Assembly (NCBI RefSeq): GCF_030253575.1
Contig: NC_080558.1
Location: 21,954,611-22,018,610 of the forward strand
Origin: Rhododendron vialii
Lineage: Eukaryota; Streptophyta; Magnoliopsida; Ericales; Ericaceae
DNA length: 64,000 nucleotides
Reading direction: 5' to 3'
A program made the translations under genes and the position numbers. The notes under the pieces were generated by a model, which saw only the letters and a list, made by a program, of their open reading frames with translations, had not been told where the DNA came from and made no database searches. Each line of letters starts with the position of its first letter. The first letter of the stretch is position 1. Of the stretch, positions 1 to 10,625 are shown in pieces.

Positions 1-327
1 GGAATTGGATAGGGTCGAATTGAATTCGGATTTTTCCTTGATGATGAAGAAATTTTCGATTCGTGCTAGGGGGACGAATTTGGTTTTTCTTGGTGGGAAA
101 GAAAGAGAGAAAGTTATGGCTAGAGAGAGAGAGAGAGAGCTGTGGGATGTGGGAGGAAGAGGAGCTGCAGGAGGGAGGGAGGTACGGGAGATGCCGGGGT
201 GCATGCATGCATATGAAAAAAAGAAAAGAAAAAGAACTAATATGAATTCTATTAATAAAATTAAAGCCATTATTATTATTATTATTATTATTTTAAAAAA
301 TAGGGTCGAAAATCCGGGTCGTTACAA
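1..327 (-). mobile_element. Possible edge of a Ty3/gypsy-type LTR (partial)
   Basis: Read on the - strand from 327, the sequence opens with TGTAACGACCCGG, a start often seen in plant Ty3/gypsy LTRs, and runs out of the window to the left. Inside are a GA repeat (121-140) and a TTA/TAA repeat (about 268-292). No gag or pol is present, so this could be a solo LTR, a complete element mostly outside the window, or chance similarity. The open frame over 5-331 is low-complexity and is not believed. Confidence 0.3.
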
Positions 328-454
328 CTAACGAATATAAAAACATGTTGAAGAGCTTGTTTAAGAGACAAATTGATCTAAACCGAGTTCTGATCAAGCC
401 GAACAACAGCCGATCTCGTGTAACTTGAATTTTTTATAAGTTCATTGCTTGACC

Positions 455-1700
455 GATTCCTAGACCTAAAATTGGGTTGCCACAAGCGTAGGGCTGAGAC
501 CGATGTAGCACAATACCCGGTAAGACCGGAGTCGAATCCACTAAGAACGGTGAAGTGTGTGTTGTGGAACCTCGGGTTATAGTATTAAAATAGCTCTTAG
601 GTAGCCACCCCTTATCTTTTGGTTGATTGATTAACTAATGCTACTGAAAGATTGCTTGAAAGATTAAAAAGAGAGGTGCGGTCGTAGGGAATCCGGCGCT
701 TGCTACCCAATCAGAATCCGCTCGCTTTTCATAGTTCTAAAAAAAACAATTAAATTTAGGGAGAATTGGAAACCCCGAAGAATGCGAATCCTACGGTTGC
801 CGGTCCCGTACACAGCGGCGAATAGGTTTTGGTCCCCCGTTCCCGCTCACATGAGCCCTGGCAATGCCTCGGATCGTCCAACGGACGTAGTTTTCACCAA
901 CTAAATTTATTTAATTGAATTAATGTGCAGAAAATTGCGAGATGAATCCTAATTGGGTCGCGGCGCGCCTTTACCCAGCGACCAAACCTCAGAAAAACTA
1001 CTCACTCATTATTAAAAATAAAAAGAAAGAAAAATAAACCTTAACTTGCATCATGTTTGAAATCTAATTTAAACAAGATATTAAAACTAAGTTAAGATCC
1101 ACGAGAAACTTTAATTAAGAACGAAACATAAAATAAGTTACCGGAAGATGTGTTCTTGAACAAAATTTGAAAACTTCAAAAGTAAAGAGCTCTGAAAAGA
1201 AAGAACGTGAAAAGAAAGCTGCTAATCAAAAGTACGAACCCTAAAAATAGAGTTCTGGGGGTATTTATAAGAAACCTCAATTATTCGGAAATAATAAAAT
1301 AAAAAAATTGAAACGACGAAAACCAAAATTTCCCGTTGCGACCTGCGGTATCGATACTGGCAATTGGGGTATCGATACCCATAGTTCTGTTGAGCCTCTT
1401 GATCCATTTTGCAATTCTTTGTATCGATACATACATTTACGGTATCGATACCGTGCGTGTTAAAATCATTCTCCGAGCTTTGCATGGGGTTTGGCCTCCC
1501 GACGTCACCCGACGTTCATGACTTAGCCTTGGCATCCCAGCAACGTATGAACCGACTTCGAAAACACTCATTCCAACCTTGGCGCTAAGTCCGCCTTGTT
1601 ACCTGTGAAAATAATAAAAACACAAAACCAAGACAAAACACGGCATCAAGTAGAAAATGAAATAAAACGCGCCTCTAATGTGCTAATTCGCCCTACTTTC
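455..1700 (+). mobile_element. Dispersed non-coding element, copy 1 (paired-palindrome family)
   Basis: This stretch is collinear with a second copy at 31058-32627. Shared landmarks are CAAGCGTAGGGCT (483-495 here, 31098-31110 there), a nearby CGGTAAG-CCGGA/CCAGA-TCG block, four palindromic sites near the far end (1348-1451 here) and a C/A-rich segment after TACCTG or TTCCTG (about 1600-1640 here). No coding capacity was seen. The ends and any target-site duplication were not resolved in this copy. It could be a non-autonomous retroelement, the untranslated part of a larger element, or a DNA element. Confidence 0.5.
1348..1451. repeat. Four GTATCGATAC palindromes in two pairs
   Basis: Perfect 10-bp palindromes GTATCGATAC lie at 1348-1357, 1369-1378, 1421-1430 and 1442-1451. 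Members of each pair start 21 bp apart, about two helical turns, and the pairs are 52 bp apart. The same layout recurs in the related element near 32.1 kb. This suggests a protein-binding array or a recombination substrate, but that is inference. Confidence 0.75.
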
Positions 1701-1914
1701 ATCACAAGTCGAACAAGCTGAGTAATAGCTTGTTCGAGCTTGGTTTGAAAGGACAGCGACTTTTTAAAAAAATGTTCGGGCTTAATTTTTTAATGTAACG
1801 AATTGATCTTGAATGAACTTTTAACGAACAAACACGAACTCGAACTTGAGTAGCTAGGTTCGTTCATAATCAACCCTAGTTGCTAATTAAGGTCCATGTT
1901 TTTCTTTATCGTTT

Positions 1915-2100
1915 GACTTAGTTACTAGAAACTTAGTCACATAATTTTTTAAAAATCAGTTACGCTCGCGTTTTCAATCATCGCTCTGCGCTCGTGCTCT
2001 CAATATTCACCCTGACAAATTTTGATTGTTCTAGAGATTTTTGAGAAACGCTTTCATGCTCGCACTCGCACCTACACGCACTTTATGCTACTTATTAGAT
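1915..2100. mobile_element. Small MITE-like repeat with GCTCG-rich core
   Basis: The left end carries ACTTAGTCACATAAT and the right end, read on the - strand, TAAGTAGCATAAAG, an imperfect inverted repeat. The core is made of words such as GCGCTCGTGCTCTCAAT. A second copy with the same ends and core lies at about 41545-41735, inside an intron of the epimerase gene. The exact borders are uncertain. Confidence 0.5.
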
Positions 2101-2606
2101 TGGAACTACGATGAATAAAGAAAGGAAAACAAGTCTTGAAAATTGAAATTATGAATCAAAACACTGATACTTCCACAGTCCCCCTGTTGGTCCCTTTTAG
2201 ACACTTTCTTTGTTTTGTTTCCTTTAAAAAAAAAAAGATTTCAACTCAAAAAACACTCAATACCCATATTTTTAATTATTACTCTCATTTTTCTCTTCAC
2301 TTTCTTTATCTATCTCTCTCCACTCATTACTCATATCTTCAATCATTACTCTATTTCTCTCTCCACTCATTACCCCAAAAACCAAACTCAAAAATTCATC
2401 CAAACACAACATTGGTGTTTTAAAAGGATTGTCTATAGTAAAAGGTCAGAGGCAAAAGTTTATGAATTTACACTTTTACCCTTTACTTTTGAATTTAGTT
2501 ATTAGCAATAAGAAAAATATAATGATAATGTTACTAAAAGACTTGATGGTAAAAAGAGAAAATAAAATTTTGACTTGTGCAATTACTAGATTTCGTTAAA
2601 AGTTAC
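2101..2606. other. AT-rich intergenic DNA, no gene seen
   Basis: The stretch is dominated by pyrimidine-rich sequence (TTTCTCTCTCCACTCATTAC repeated in variants around 2280-2380) and ends in AAACACAAC. The open frames across it are low-complexity. The composition resembles the small foldback MITE at 8949-9083, but paired ends were not found. Confidence 0.4.
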
Positions 2607-2861
2607 TCCGTACTATCTCCTTCCGCTTTTACGCATCCATATTTGTAATTCTAACTTATTAAGTAGACATAATCATTTTAATTTTTACATCAATTTTTAT
2701 CTCCACTTTTCTCTAGCAACTCTTACCCATTAACTTTTTAAAAAGGATAAAATAATAATAATTGTACAGAGTTTTACCCATTAACATGATAAAATGAATA
2801 TTTATTAAATGACGGCCGAAATAAATTATTGGACTATCATTTGGGGTGGAGGGAGTATAAT
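2607..2861. mobile_element. Possible degenerate Stowaway-like MITE
   Basis: The right end reads GGGTGGAGGGAG followed by TA, the classic Stowaway/mariner MITE terminus. The left end has CTCCTTCCGC but pairs with the right end over only about ten bases. The AT-rich interior fits the class. The left border is doubtful. Confidence 0.35.
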
Positions 2862-3344
2862 CCTTAAAAAGGATCAACAGTTGCGGACAAGTACAACCTA
2901 ACATAACTTTATTATTGGGCTACTTTTAACCCTTCGTAGGTAAATAAAGAATTTTATGAAAAATACATTAGTCAATATCTCCCCATAATTACTTCATTGA
3001 CAGGGAAATGTGTTTTTCTATCTCATCTGATTCAAAATCACGTCTTTGCGAGATATACAAACCCTTTCAAAAATTAATCTCGTCCCAATTTGCGACACCA
3101 TCACACCAAACATTGAATTTACGGATACCATGGGATTACATCTCGTATCTTGTCACCAAATCCTCCAAACGAATGAGCCATTTGTATCTTGATTTCTTCG
3201 GCCTTGTTAGTGAACGAAGTTATTCTTGAAAACAAATCTATGTTTATTGCACTTGCATAGCAATTTTTGTCTTTTTCATTTGCCCATTTTCATTTTTGAA
3301 AAGAATGAAAATGCAAGAATGTGAAAAACGGTCATACGCATCTA

Positions 3345-3567
3345 CTCCTTCCGTCCGTGTTTGTTGGTCCATTTTCGACATTTTTGTCATGTCTTAAATT
3401 GTCTAGATCTTCCAATTTAGAATGAGTTTCATCATTTTGAAATTTTCATATAATAAAACTAATTGATAATCTATCAAATAAGATTTATATTGCACATTTT
3501 TAAATATTTGTATTTAAAAAGATATGTGAAAAAGTGAAAATGGACAAATAAACATGAACAGAGGGAA
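3345..3567. mobile_element. Stowaway-like MITE
   Basis: The left end CTCCTTCCGTCCGTGTTTG and the reverse complement of the right end, TTCCCTCTGTTCATGTTTA, form an imperfect inverted repeat that continues into TTGTCCATTTTC. The element is flanked by TA at 3343-3344 and 3568-3569, as expected for a Tc1/mariner-type target duplication. It is about 223 bp with an AT-rich, non-coding interior. Confidence 0.75.
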
Positions 3568-3569
3568 TA

Positions 3570-4930
3570 CTAAATTTGAAAATGAAAGAGCCTAGACAAA
3601 AAATTTAAGTAGGATCCACTATAGTACTATCAAATAAATACAAGTTTCCTCAAAAAATTGGAGGTGATAAATAGTTATCTAATTAAATACCCCTAGAACT
3701 ATTTGGGGCCTTTTTCTAGCAAGAATTAAATAAATAAAAATCTCAAAATTAGTAAAGATAGTCTCATAGAGCGTGTCCCTCACGCACCACGAAAAGGAGC
3801 GTAGGAAAGAATCTAAACTTGCAACTTTGCATATATTTCATTTTTGTAAAAACACAACTGTACAAATTTCTCACTTTACCCCTTTTGAGTCAGACCCACC
3901 CACCCCACTACTGGTTGTTTAATGGACTACTACTTTATTGGGGTATGTTATTTTGGGTAGATAAAGACAAATCTTATTCGGATCCAGTAGCTCAATAGTC
4001 CAATTCGCCCTTCTTTTTTCCCACCATGGTTAGTGATGTTTGGAGCCGCTTATGCATATCTCGATTCGTATTTTTTTGATTCACACACCTCGATTAGTCT
4101 TCTATCCGCTCCGATCAAAAGAAACCGAGACTTGGAAATTCACAAAGAATTACATTCTTGCAACTTGTCCTAAGAAATCGAACTATAATAAATAGTATGA
4201 GAAGCAAACCCACCGACTCATCGGACGAAGCCGGGAGCTAATTGGCCCTCCTTATTACAACAGGGACAATATACAAGACCCCCTCAGGGACATGTAATTC
4301 CGTTATGAAGAAAAGGGGCGCCCAAATCACTTGCTGAAATATGTTTTCCACTTTTGGAGGTCAAATGATAAAATTATCGGTAAAATTAACATCTCCTTCT
4401 GGGGTTAGTGGTACATGTATATGTTTCCATTTTTGACCCATGCATCCTCTACTGGTCGTGGATTGTTGGAGCTTCAATTGAGACACTCCTGTAATTTAAT
4501 GGGTATTTAATCGTGTTTGGCTATTGATGATGTTAACCAGTTTAGCCATTGGTTCAAGATGTGATCGAAACAGATATACTCCATATGACTGGGAAATTGT
4601 GTTGTTGGAGAAAGCGAAAACTATGGTAAAGAATTCCTTTCATGGATTGGGCTTGGGAAACGAGTACTACTATTTAAGTGTCCAAGAACTATATATAGTA
4701 GTACTTATATCTACCGTCAAACGAAAGTTAATTACTATCAATTTCTGTCCCACATAAAAAATATTTCATAAAATAAATTTGATTTATTTTCAATAATTTT
4801 TCAGATGTTGTGTGTGACCCAAGAATCCAAACACAACGTGAAGGGTTTTTCATCCTTTTTACTGTATATCGGTGATCAATTTCACTTTGTTGTTTTCCTA
4901 CAAGGAGCTTCCAAATTACTCAACGTAATC
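3570..4930. other. Intergenic DNA, no gene or clear element seen
   Basis: Open frames at 4524-4757 and 4805-5017 show no recognisable domain and have no supporting codon pattern or splice context. A few promoter-like TATA words occur, but nothing ties them to a transcript. Confidence 0.4.
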
Positions 4931-6774
4931 CGGGGCGGAGCTACTTGGAGGGAAAGTGGCACGTGCCACCCCCGCTTCCTCTTGAGACACCCTTGTAGAG
5001 AAATTGGAAAAAAATAAAGAGGAAATTAGTTTACCAAGAAGCTAAAATAAGGATAAAAGAGTTGGGTTAATGAAACTTGTCATTTTGTGAAGTTTGAATT
5101 TTTTTTTTATCGGCTAATTTTTTTAATTAATTAGTCTCTACAAATTACAAATATTAAAAGGACAAAGACAATTGTAAATTAAAATTACTTAATTCCCACG
5201 GCTACTCGAGACCAAACGTTGGCCCGCGGCCAAACAAACTCCAAACATAAATCCTAAAAAATCCGAACTGTCATCAGCACCCAAAATATGCTGCCAGCAA
5301 TGAAAATGCTCCGCCACGGCAATCGGAACCCGGAAACCAGCCCCTATTGCTGCCCCTACACCGCAAAGAAACCCTTTCGTTGCTGGATGACCCGTTGACG
5401 CCTCTGTGCACCGCTCCTACTGCCTTCATGTTGCCTTGCCGTGAGATCCACCACCCGAAATGCCGCCACCGTCATCCATCTCAAGTTTGATTTTTAAACT
5501 AATCAATGGTTTTACAAGCCATAACGTATATTGTTTTCTTTGAAAATAAATTATATATACCGGCTATGTAAACCTTTGTTTCTTCTAAATTAATTACTAC
5601 ATTACATTACATTCCTATTGTTCTTTATAGGGCAAAGTCCACTTTGACCCCCTGTGGTTATCGTCATCTGCGGATTCCCCCCTCATGGTTTAAAACGGAC
5701 CACATAACCTACCTGTGATTTTGAAAATGTGTGAATAGACCCCTTGCCGTCATGTTTTCCATCCATATTAACAGACACAACATTAAAAGACCGATTTACT
5801 CTCATCATGTCCCTTGATTCTTCTTCTTTTTTAAATCTAACCACACCATCCTCTATGCCAAAAATTGAATCCAAACCGTTGATATTGTAAATTTTGACGA
5901 GTACTATATCCATGCCAAAATTCAAGTCAATCAAAAGATGAAAAGCTCATGGTCGAATCGATTTTGTTATGAAATTAAAATTTCAAATTTGAATTTACTA
6001 AAAATTAGATCACTGGGTTATTAATACCTGATTGAGATAATTTTTTATAGAGATACTCTATTCTTTATTTAATACATTATGAACGACTCAGATTACATTC
6101 TAGAGGCGTATGAGATACACCTCCGTTAATCTGGATGGAAAACATGATGACAGGGGGTTTATCTGCACATTTTCAAAACACAGATAGATTATGTGGTTAG
6201 TTTTGAACCATTAGGGTGGTATCCACACATAGTAATAACCACAGGGGATGAAAGTGGACTTTGCCCTTCTTTTTATAATTGCTTGTAGTATTGTCCAAAA
6301 TTATCAGATGACATATGTTTTTTAGAGGTAATTCCTTTGCTCACTAGCTCTCGTTGGCAACTAGCTGTAATGCTTTGTATTTCTTGTTTTTGTTTACTTG
6401 CCAAGGGACAAAGACGGATGCCCTTTGTATCCCCTCTAAACGTGTTAATTTCTTAGTTGTGGTTGCACTTTGGGAGAAAAGCATGATACAAGAGCTCCCC
6501 TTTATGTTTAGTGAGTAATGATTATCTGAGGCTATCCGGTAGTGCTTATTGAATACGAGAGTATTGACTTTTGAAAATTAATTAGGTCCTCGAAGCCAGT
6601 CATCATTTCCAATTAGTAACTTCTAATGTCGATAATTCAATTTCGGCGTCAATTATGTCTACTTTATTTTGGGTATTATGGTTTGCCTTGCAGCATATAT
6701 TTTTAGGGGGTATTTTACATATATAAATAGTTTTGAGTGTCACTTCCCACTTTAAAACTTGGCTCCACCGCTGC
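4931..6774. mobile_element. hAT-like element (imperfect TIRs, 8-bp flanking repeat)
   Basis: The left end begins CGGGGCGGAGCTACTTGGAG and the right end, read on the other strand, GCAGCGGTGGAGCCAAG. Both continue into an AAAGTGG...GTG(C/A)CAC block, giving imperfect terminal inverted repeats of about 35 bp. The flanks ACGTAATC (4923-4930) and ATGTAATT (6775-6782) match at 6 of 8 positions, consistent with an aged 8-bp target duplication. No transposase was found. A separate foldback element sits inside at 5630-6266. Confidence 0.5.
5630..6266. mobile_element. MULE-like non-autonomous element with long TIRs
   Basis: The sequence starts GGGCAAAGTCCACTTTGACC and ends with the complementary AAGTGGACTTTGCCC. 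Pairing extends over roughly 130 bp on each side, including the CATGTTTTCCATCC / GGATGGAAAACATGA words. The flanks TTCTTTATA (5621-5629) and TTCTTTTTATA (6267-6277) resemble a 9-bp duplication of Mutator-like elements with a small insertion. The open frame on - at 5683-5934 lies within one arm and shows no known domain. Confidence 0.6.
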
Positions 6775-6898
6775 ATGTAATTCTATATCTTGGCCACTGG
6801 TTTTCATCACAAATATTGAATAAGTTATGATTTGCGACGAAACATGCGTACTAATGTTGCACCTTAGCTATTTCTCGAGCACATGAGGTCCTGGTTGA

Positions 6899-7900
6899 TT
6901 TTTTTTATCGACAAAAGTACCTTTTTATTAAAGGTAAGGGAGAAAAAGAATTCTAACCAAAGGTTGAAAATTACATCCAGAAGGGACAAATCCATACGCA
7001 CCTAAGGGCAAAACCCAAAACACCGAGGTCTAAAAGCTCAAATATTATATATAAAGCCCATAACACCAGATGGCCTAAAAACCCAAATATTACAATTAAG
7101 CACAAAGAAAAAAACCTAACCCACCAAAGTAGGCTAGGCCCAATCCAAGAAACCCAAAATAGTTGAAGACCTTCAACCCTGCCGCCCACCATCGCCACAC
7201 TGATTAGACAGCAAACAACCCAACCGCTGACCATTCGCCTTCATTCATCACCTTGTCACCACTGGCCAACCCAAACGGAGGAACAACCCGGCGATCAAAC
7301 AAAACACTGAGGCACCCAATAGTAACCACAGCGGGAGCCACACTGCATGTGCTACCCAAAACCTCGAACCCCTTGCCGTTAGGCAAAAATCGAAGCCCCA
7401 AGAGGTCAAAACCCGATTGGAGTTTGAGGGAGAAGACTCACGGCCGAGATCAGGGGGAAGACGCGAGAGGCAAAGAAGAAGATAAGCAACGGTAAGGTTT
7501 GGGGTCAAAAATTAAAAGAAGGCAAAGGGAGAAGGTAGAGGGAACGAATAGACCATCCCAGACGTCAATCTCGTCATACGACTGACACCTCCAACAAACG
7601 GCCACCATGAAGCACATCATATCGGCTCCCAAAAACGGCCAAAGGAAATCGGACGCTAAGATTCCTCATGCTAGAATTGGCCACCGAAGCCACCATTGTT
7701 GACCGTTGACTCGTCATTGTTGCCAATCATTATGTGAATAAGAAAGAAAAGAGAAAAAAAAGGCGGAGGGGAAAACCGGAGATGGGGAAAACTGAAAGGT
7801 AAAGAGAGAAGGAGGGAGGAAAGATAGACAGAGGGGAGAGATCAAAGAAGAGAGGCTAGCGATGGACGCCACCTCCTCCCGAATGAAACCCTAACTGTTA
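6899..7900 (-). mobile_element. Retroposon-like tail on - (LINE-type 3' end)
   Basis: On the - strand the sequence ends with TAATAAAAAGGTACTTTTG followed by TCGATAAAAAAAATCA, the kind of 3' end seen on plant LINE copies. Upstream (towards 7900) is GC-richer sequence with overlapping open frames in several phases, none with a recognised RT or endonuclease motif. A 5'-truncated LINE or a retroposed transcript is likely. Confidence 0.35.
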
Positions 7901-7974
7901 TAACCTAGAGAGAGAAATGGGCGATTTTAGAACTTCAGATTTTTTGTTGATATTGGGCATAGCCCTCGGGTGGG

Positions 7975-8038
<64 letters not shown>

Positions 8039-8726
8039 TTTTTCTTCTCCCCTTCCCTTGCCGGCATTCCTTTCCTTCGTGGGCTGTTGCTCCCCCCTTC
8101 CTCTTCCCCTTCCCCTTCCCCTTCCCTCCACCCTCCTCGTTTCCCCCTGCCCCCCCTCTTCGTTGGGTTGTCGGTGGCCATGCTGGAGAGGATACGGAGT
8201 GATGGGACTAGGCGTGACGACAGTAGGGTTTGTCGCTATTGTCTGTGGCTGTTGGGGTGTTGTGGCGGCGGTGCTGCGGTGGCTGTTTGAGTGTTTCGGC
8301 ATGTTAGGATTTTTGTTTTGTTTTGTCTGGACTCTTGTCCGGTTTCTGTCCGGATGTTCCCGTTCTCGTCCCAGTGGATCTTCCCGCGAGGTTTCGTTTC
8401 GGTCTGATTTTTTCAGATCGGGTAACTGATTTCCACAGGTTTAATGTTATCTTTGATATGGAGCTCCGCCATCCCGAGATGTTGGTGTCTGGGTACTAGC
8501 TCCACGTTAGCCGATCCATGTTGATGGTGTGAAGAAGTGAGCGAGGGCTTGTGCATAGGCGCTAGACACTTGTTTCGTCTCTTAGTCTTTTCATGTATTG
8601 TGTCTCTGTAACTCTGTTTTTGGGTAGAAATATGTATTTGCCATATGGCCTGATCTGTATTTGAGATTATTCTGTAGATGTCGTATGGCTTGATTAATGA
8701 ATATGCTTTTTACGTTTGAAAAAAGA
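7901..8726 (+). mobile_element. Retroposon-like tail on + (LINE-type 3' end)
   Basis: The + strand ends near 8700-8726 with GATTAATGAATATGCTTTTT then ACGTTTGAAAAAAG, a typical polyadenylated LINE tail. It points away from the tail at 6899, so two insertions or one inverted arrangement meet near 7.9 kb. The frame at 7917-8429 spans a CT repeat and is probably not a gene. Confidence 0.3.
7978..8034. repeat. (CT)n microsatellite
   Basis: About 28 uninterrupted CT units, followed by a pyrimidine-rich stretch with repeated CCCCTT units (8096-8130). Confidence 0.95.
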
Positions 8727-8948
8727 AGAAGAAGAACTCGTGACCGTATTTTGGTCTGATTCTCCTATGTTGTGTGTTGCTACCATTTAAAAGCTCTATT
8801 TAAAATGTTTTTCTTATATACAACTAGAAAGTAATAAAGATTATAATTGGATAAATATCAGTGGATTATTTGTCAATCATTCTTTGAATTATAAATCACT
8901 ACAAGTGATAGAGATGCACGACTTAAATAAGAGAAAATCGAATATTTA

Positions 8949-9083
8949 TGTTGTGTTTGGTTTGATTTTTGAAAAGTTTTTTGAAAAATAGTAGGGGTAA
9001 TAAGTGGATAGAGATAAAGAGAGAAATGTTAGAAATAGAGAGAATCTAGGAGGAATTTTTTGAAAACTAATGAGAACACAACA
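8949..9083. mobile_element. Small foldback MITE
   Basis: TGTTGTGTTTGG at the left end pairs with CCATTAG...GAACACAACA at the right end, and TTTTTGAAAAG / TTTTTTGAAAAC words lie next to them. The interior is a purine-rich GAGAGA spacer. It is 135 bp, non-coding, and the class is uncertain. Confidence 0.5.
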
Positions 9084-9127
9084 TTAATTTCCACACGATA
9101 GCTTTATGATTTGGAAAATTCTAAAAT

Positions 9128-9250
9128 CAGCCCAATGGGCTGACAATAATGAGTGTGTGAATGTGTATTAAAGGGTACAAAAAGTACACAAAAATACGTG
9201 TTTTCCTTGTCTTCTAGTGTGCTTATCGTCAGCCCAGTGGGCTGACAATA
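9128..9250. mobile_element. Short inverted-repeat element (CAGCCC-TGGGCTGACAATA)
   Basis: The word CAGCCCAATGGGCTGACAAT near 9128 recurs as CAGCCCAGTGGGCTGACAAT near 9231, and GGGCTGACAATAA pairs in inverse with TTATCGTCAGCCC. Each end is itself a palindrome. About 120 bp, non-coding. Confidence 0.45.
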
Positions 9251-9983
9251 GCAAGACCGTTATGATTTTGGTTTGATGGCTAACCGCAAAAATAGTAAAT
9301 ATAATGACCTAGCTAGCTCTTGGTTTTTTATTTTTCAGATTGAGTAGGACAAGAGAAGAAGGAAAATGTGTGCACGTAAATTCGTCCGGACAACTTGAGT
9401 TATACAAATATGTAACTAATTGTGTTCAGTGATCTAGGGTTGGTAAATAATTGTGTTCAGTTATATAAAAAGAGAAGCTGGAAAATCGCCATTAGGGTTG
9501 GTAATAATTGTGTTCAGTGATCTAGTACGAGGCTCACGTGCACCTTTAGTATGAGACAGATTTATGAAGTTGGCAATGCTTGTGATATGATTGTGTTTGA
9601 ACAATCATGACTTGGTGTAAATCTTGCTAACCAACCTTACAATGATGTTTTTGACAATTGTTGCAATTTTGTCTTAGTTTGTCCCTTGTGCTAATGGCCG
9701 ATATGATTATTTTTAGGTGCAAAGGTATAGTAGCAAATCAGTACTTTATATCACAACTTGGTGGACAAAAGAAGTACCCAAAAACCATTCTTTATATGGC
9801 ACAAGTACTGATTAAAACCAAATCTATCGAGGAAGGAAAAACGCAATTGGGGCCGTTCATAGATACTTCTTTATTGTCTACTTGTTGAGGGACTTTATAA
9901 GATCCCCATTATGGCAAATATTGGGTTGGTGGGAAAGTCCCGATAAGCATGTAAAATTGGACAAATTTATCATGCATATCAAT

Positions 9984-10400
9984 TAGCGGTGATACCGGTC
10001 CGATTTTGACCGATTTGAGTGTATTTTTCGGTCGAAACCGGTTATCCGGTTTGAGATTTTTAGAAACCGGAACCGGTTGAAATAAACCGGTCCGGTTTCG
10101 ACCCGCTCAACCGATTTCGGTCCGGTTTATCCAGTTTTCATTCATGGGTCATATTTTGGGCCCAACACATCAAAAAAATTACAATTCAACCCATAAAATA
10201 TCAACCAAAAATCTATAATTCAACCCTTTTTTTTTTGCCCAACAAAAAAGGATCAATTTTGAGCCCAATACATAAAAAAAAAAAAACCATAAAAACATAT
10301 GAAGCCCATAAAAATAATTTTTATATGATAAATATATTTATTAGACCAATATACACCACAAAATATCAACAAAAAACCCATAATTCAACCCCTCCCCTAT

Positions 10401-10444
<44 letters not shown>

Positions 10445-10625
10445 CATATATATAACCGGTCCCGTTTCAACCGATTTTTAGAACACATAAACCGGATCGA
10501 AATTATTTTTTCCGGTTTATAAAATTTTATAAACCGGATCGAAATTATTCAACCGGTTTAAAAAATTCGGTCCAGTCCGATTTTTCCGGTTTCGATCGAT
10601 TTTCCGGTTTTGAGTAACAGCCCTA
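9984..10625. mobile_element. AACCGG-rich non-autonomous element
   Basis: Both ends (about 9990-10135 and 10455-10615) are packed with AACCGGTT, CCGGTTTATAA and GGTCCGGTTT words in both orientations. This pattern is common in plant non-autonomous DNA elements with subterminal repeats. The middle is AT-rich and contains a TA microsatellite (10403-10441). The open frame across it is not believed. Confidence 0.5.
10403..10441. repeat. (TA)n microsatellite
   Basis: About 19 TA units inside the AACCGG-rich element. Confidence 0.9.

Larger units (their letters stand above)
340..1885. other. Non-coding region with an old element split by element copy 1
   Basis: The outer parts (about 340-450 and 1705-1880) are rich in GAGCTTGTT / AACAAGCTC-like words in both orientations, the look of an old foldback element. 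A separate element lies between them. No open frame here resembles a known protein, and the exact ends could not be fixed. Confidence 0.3.

Noticed and set aside
5683-5934. 83-codon - strand frame as a captured gene
   Set aside because: It starts in one arm of the MULE-like inverted repeat and extends into the AT-rich centre; no domain and no supporting splice signals.
7917-8429. 170-codon frame on + and its antisense partner
   Set aside because: Most of it translates a CT microsatellite into Ser-Leu or Arg-Glu repeats.
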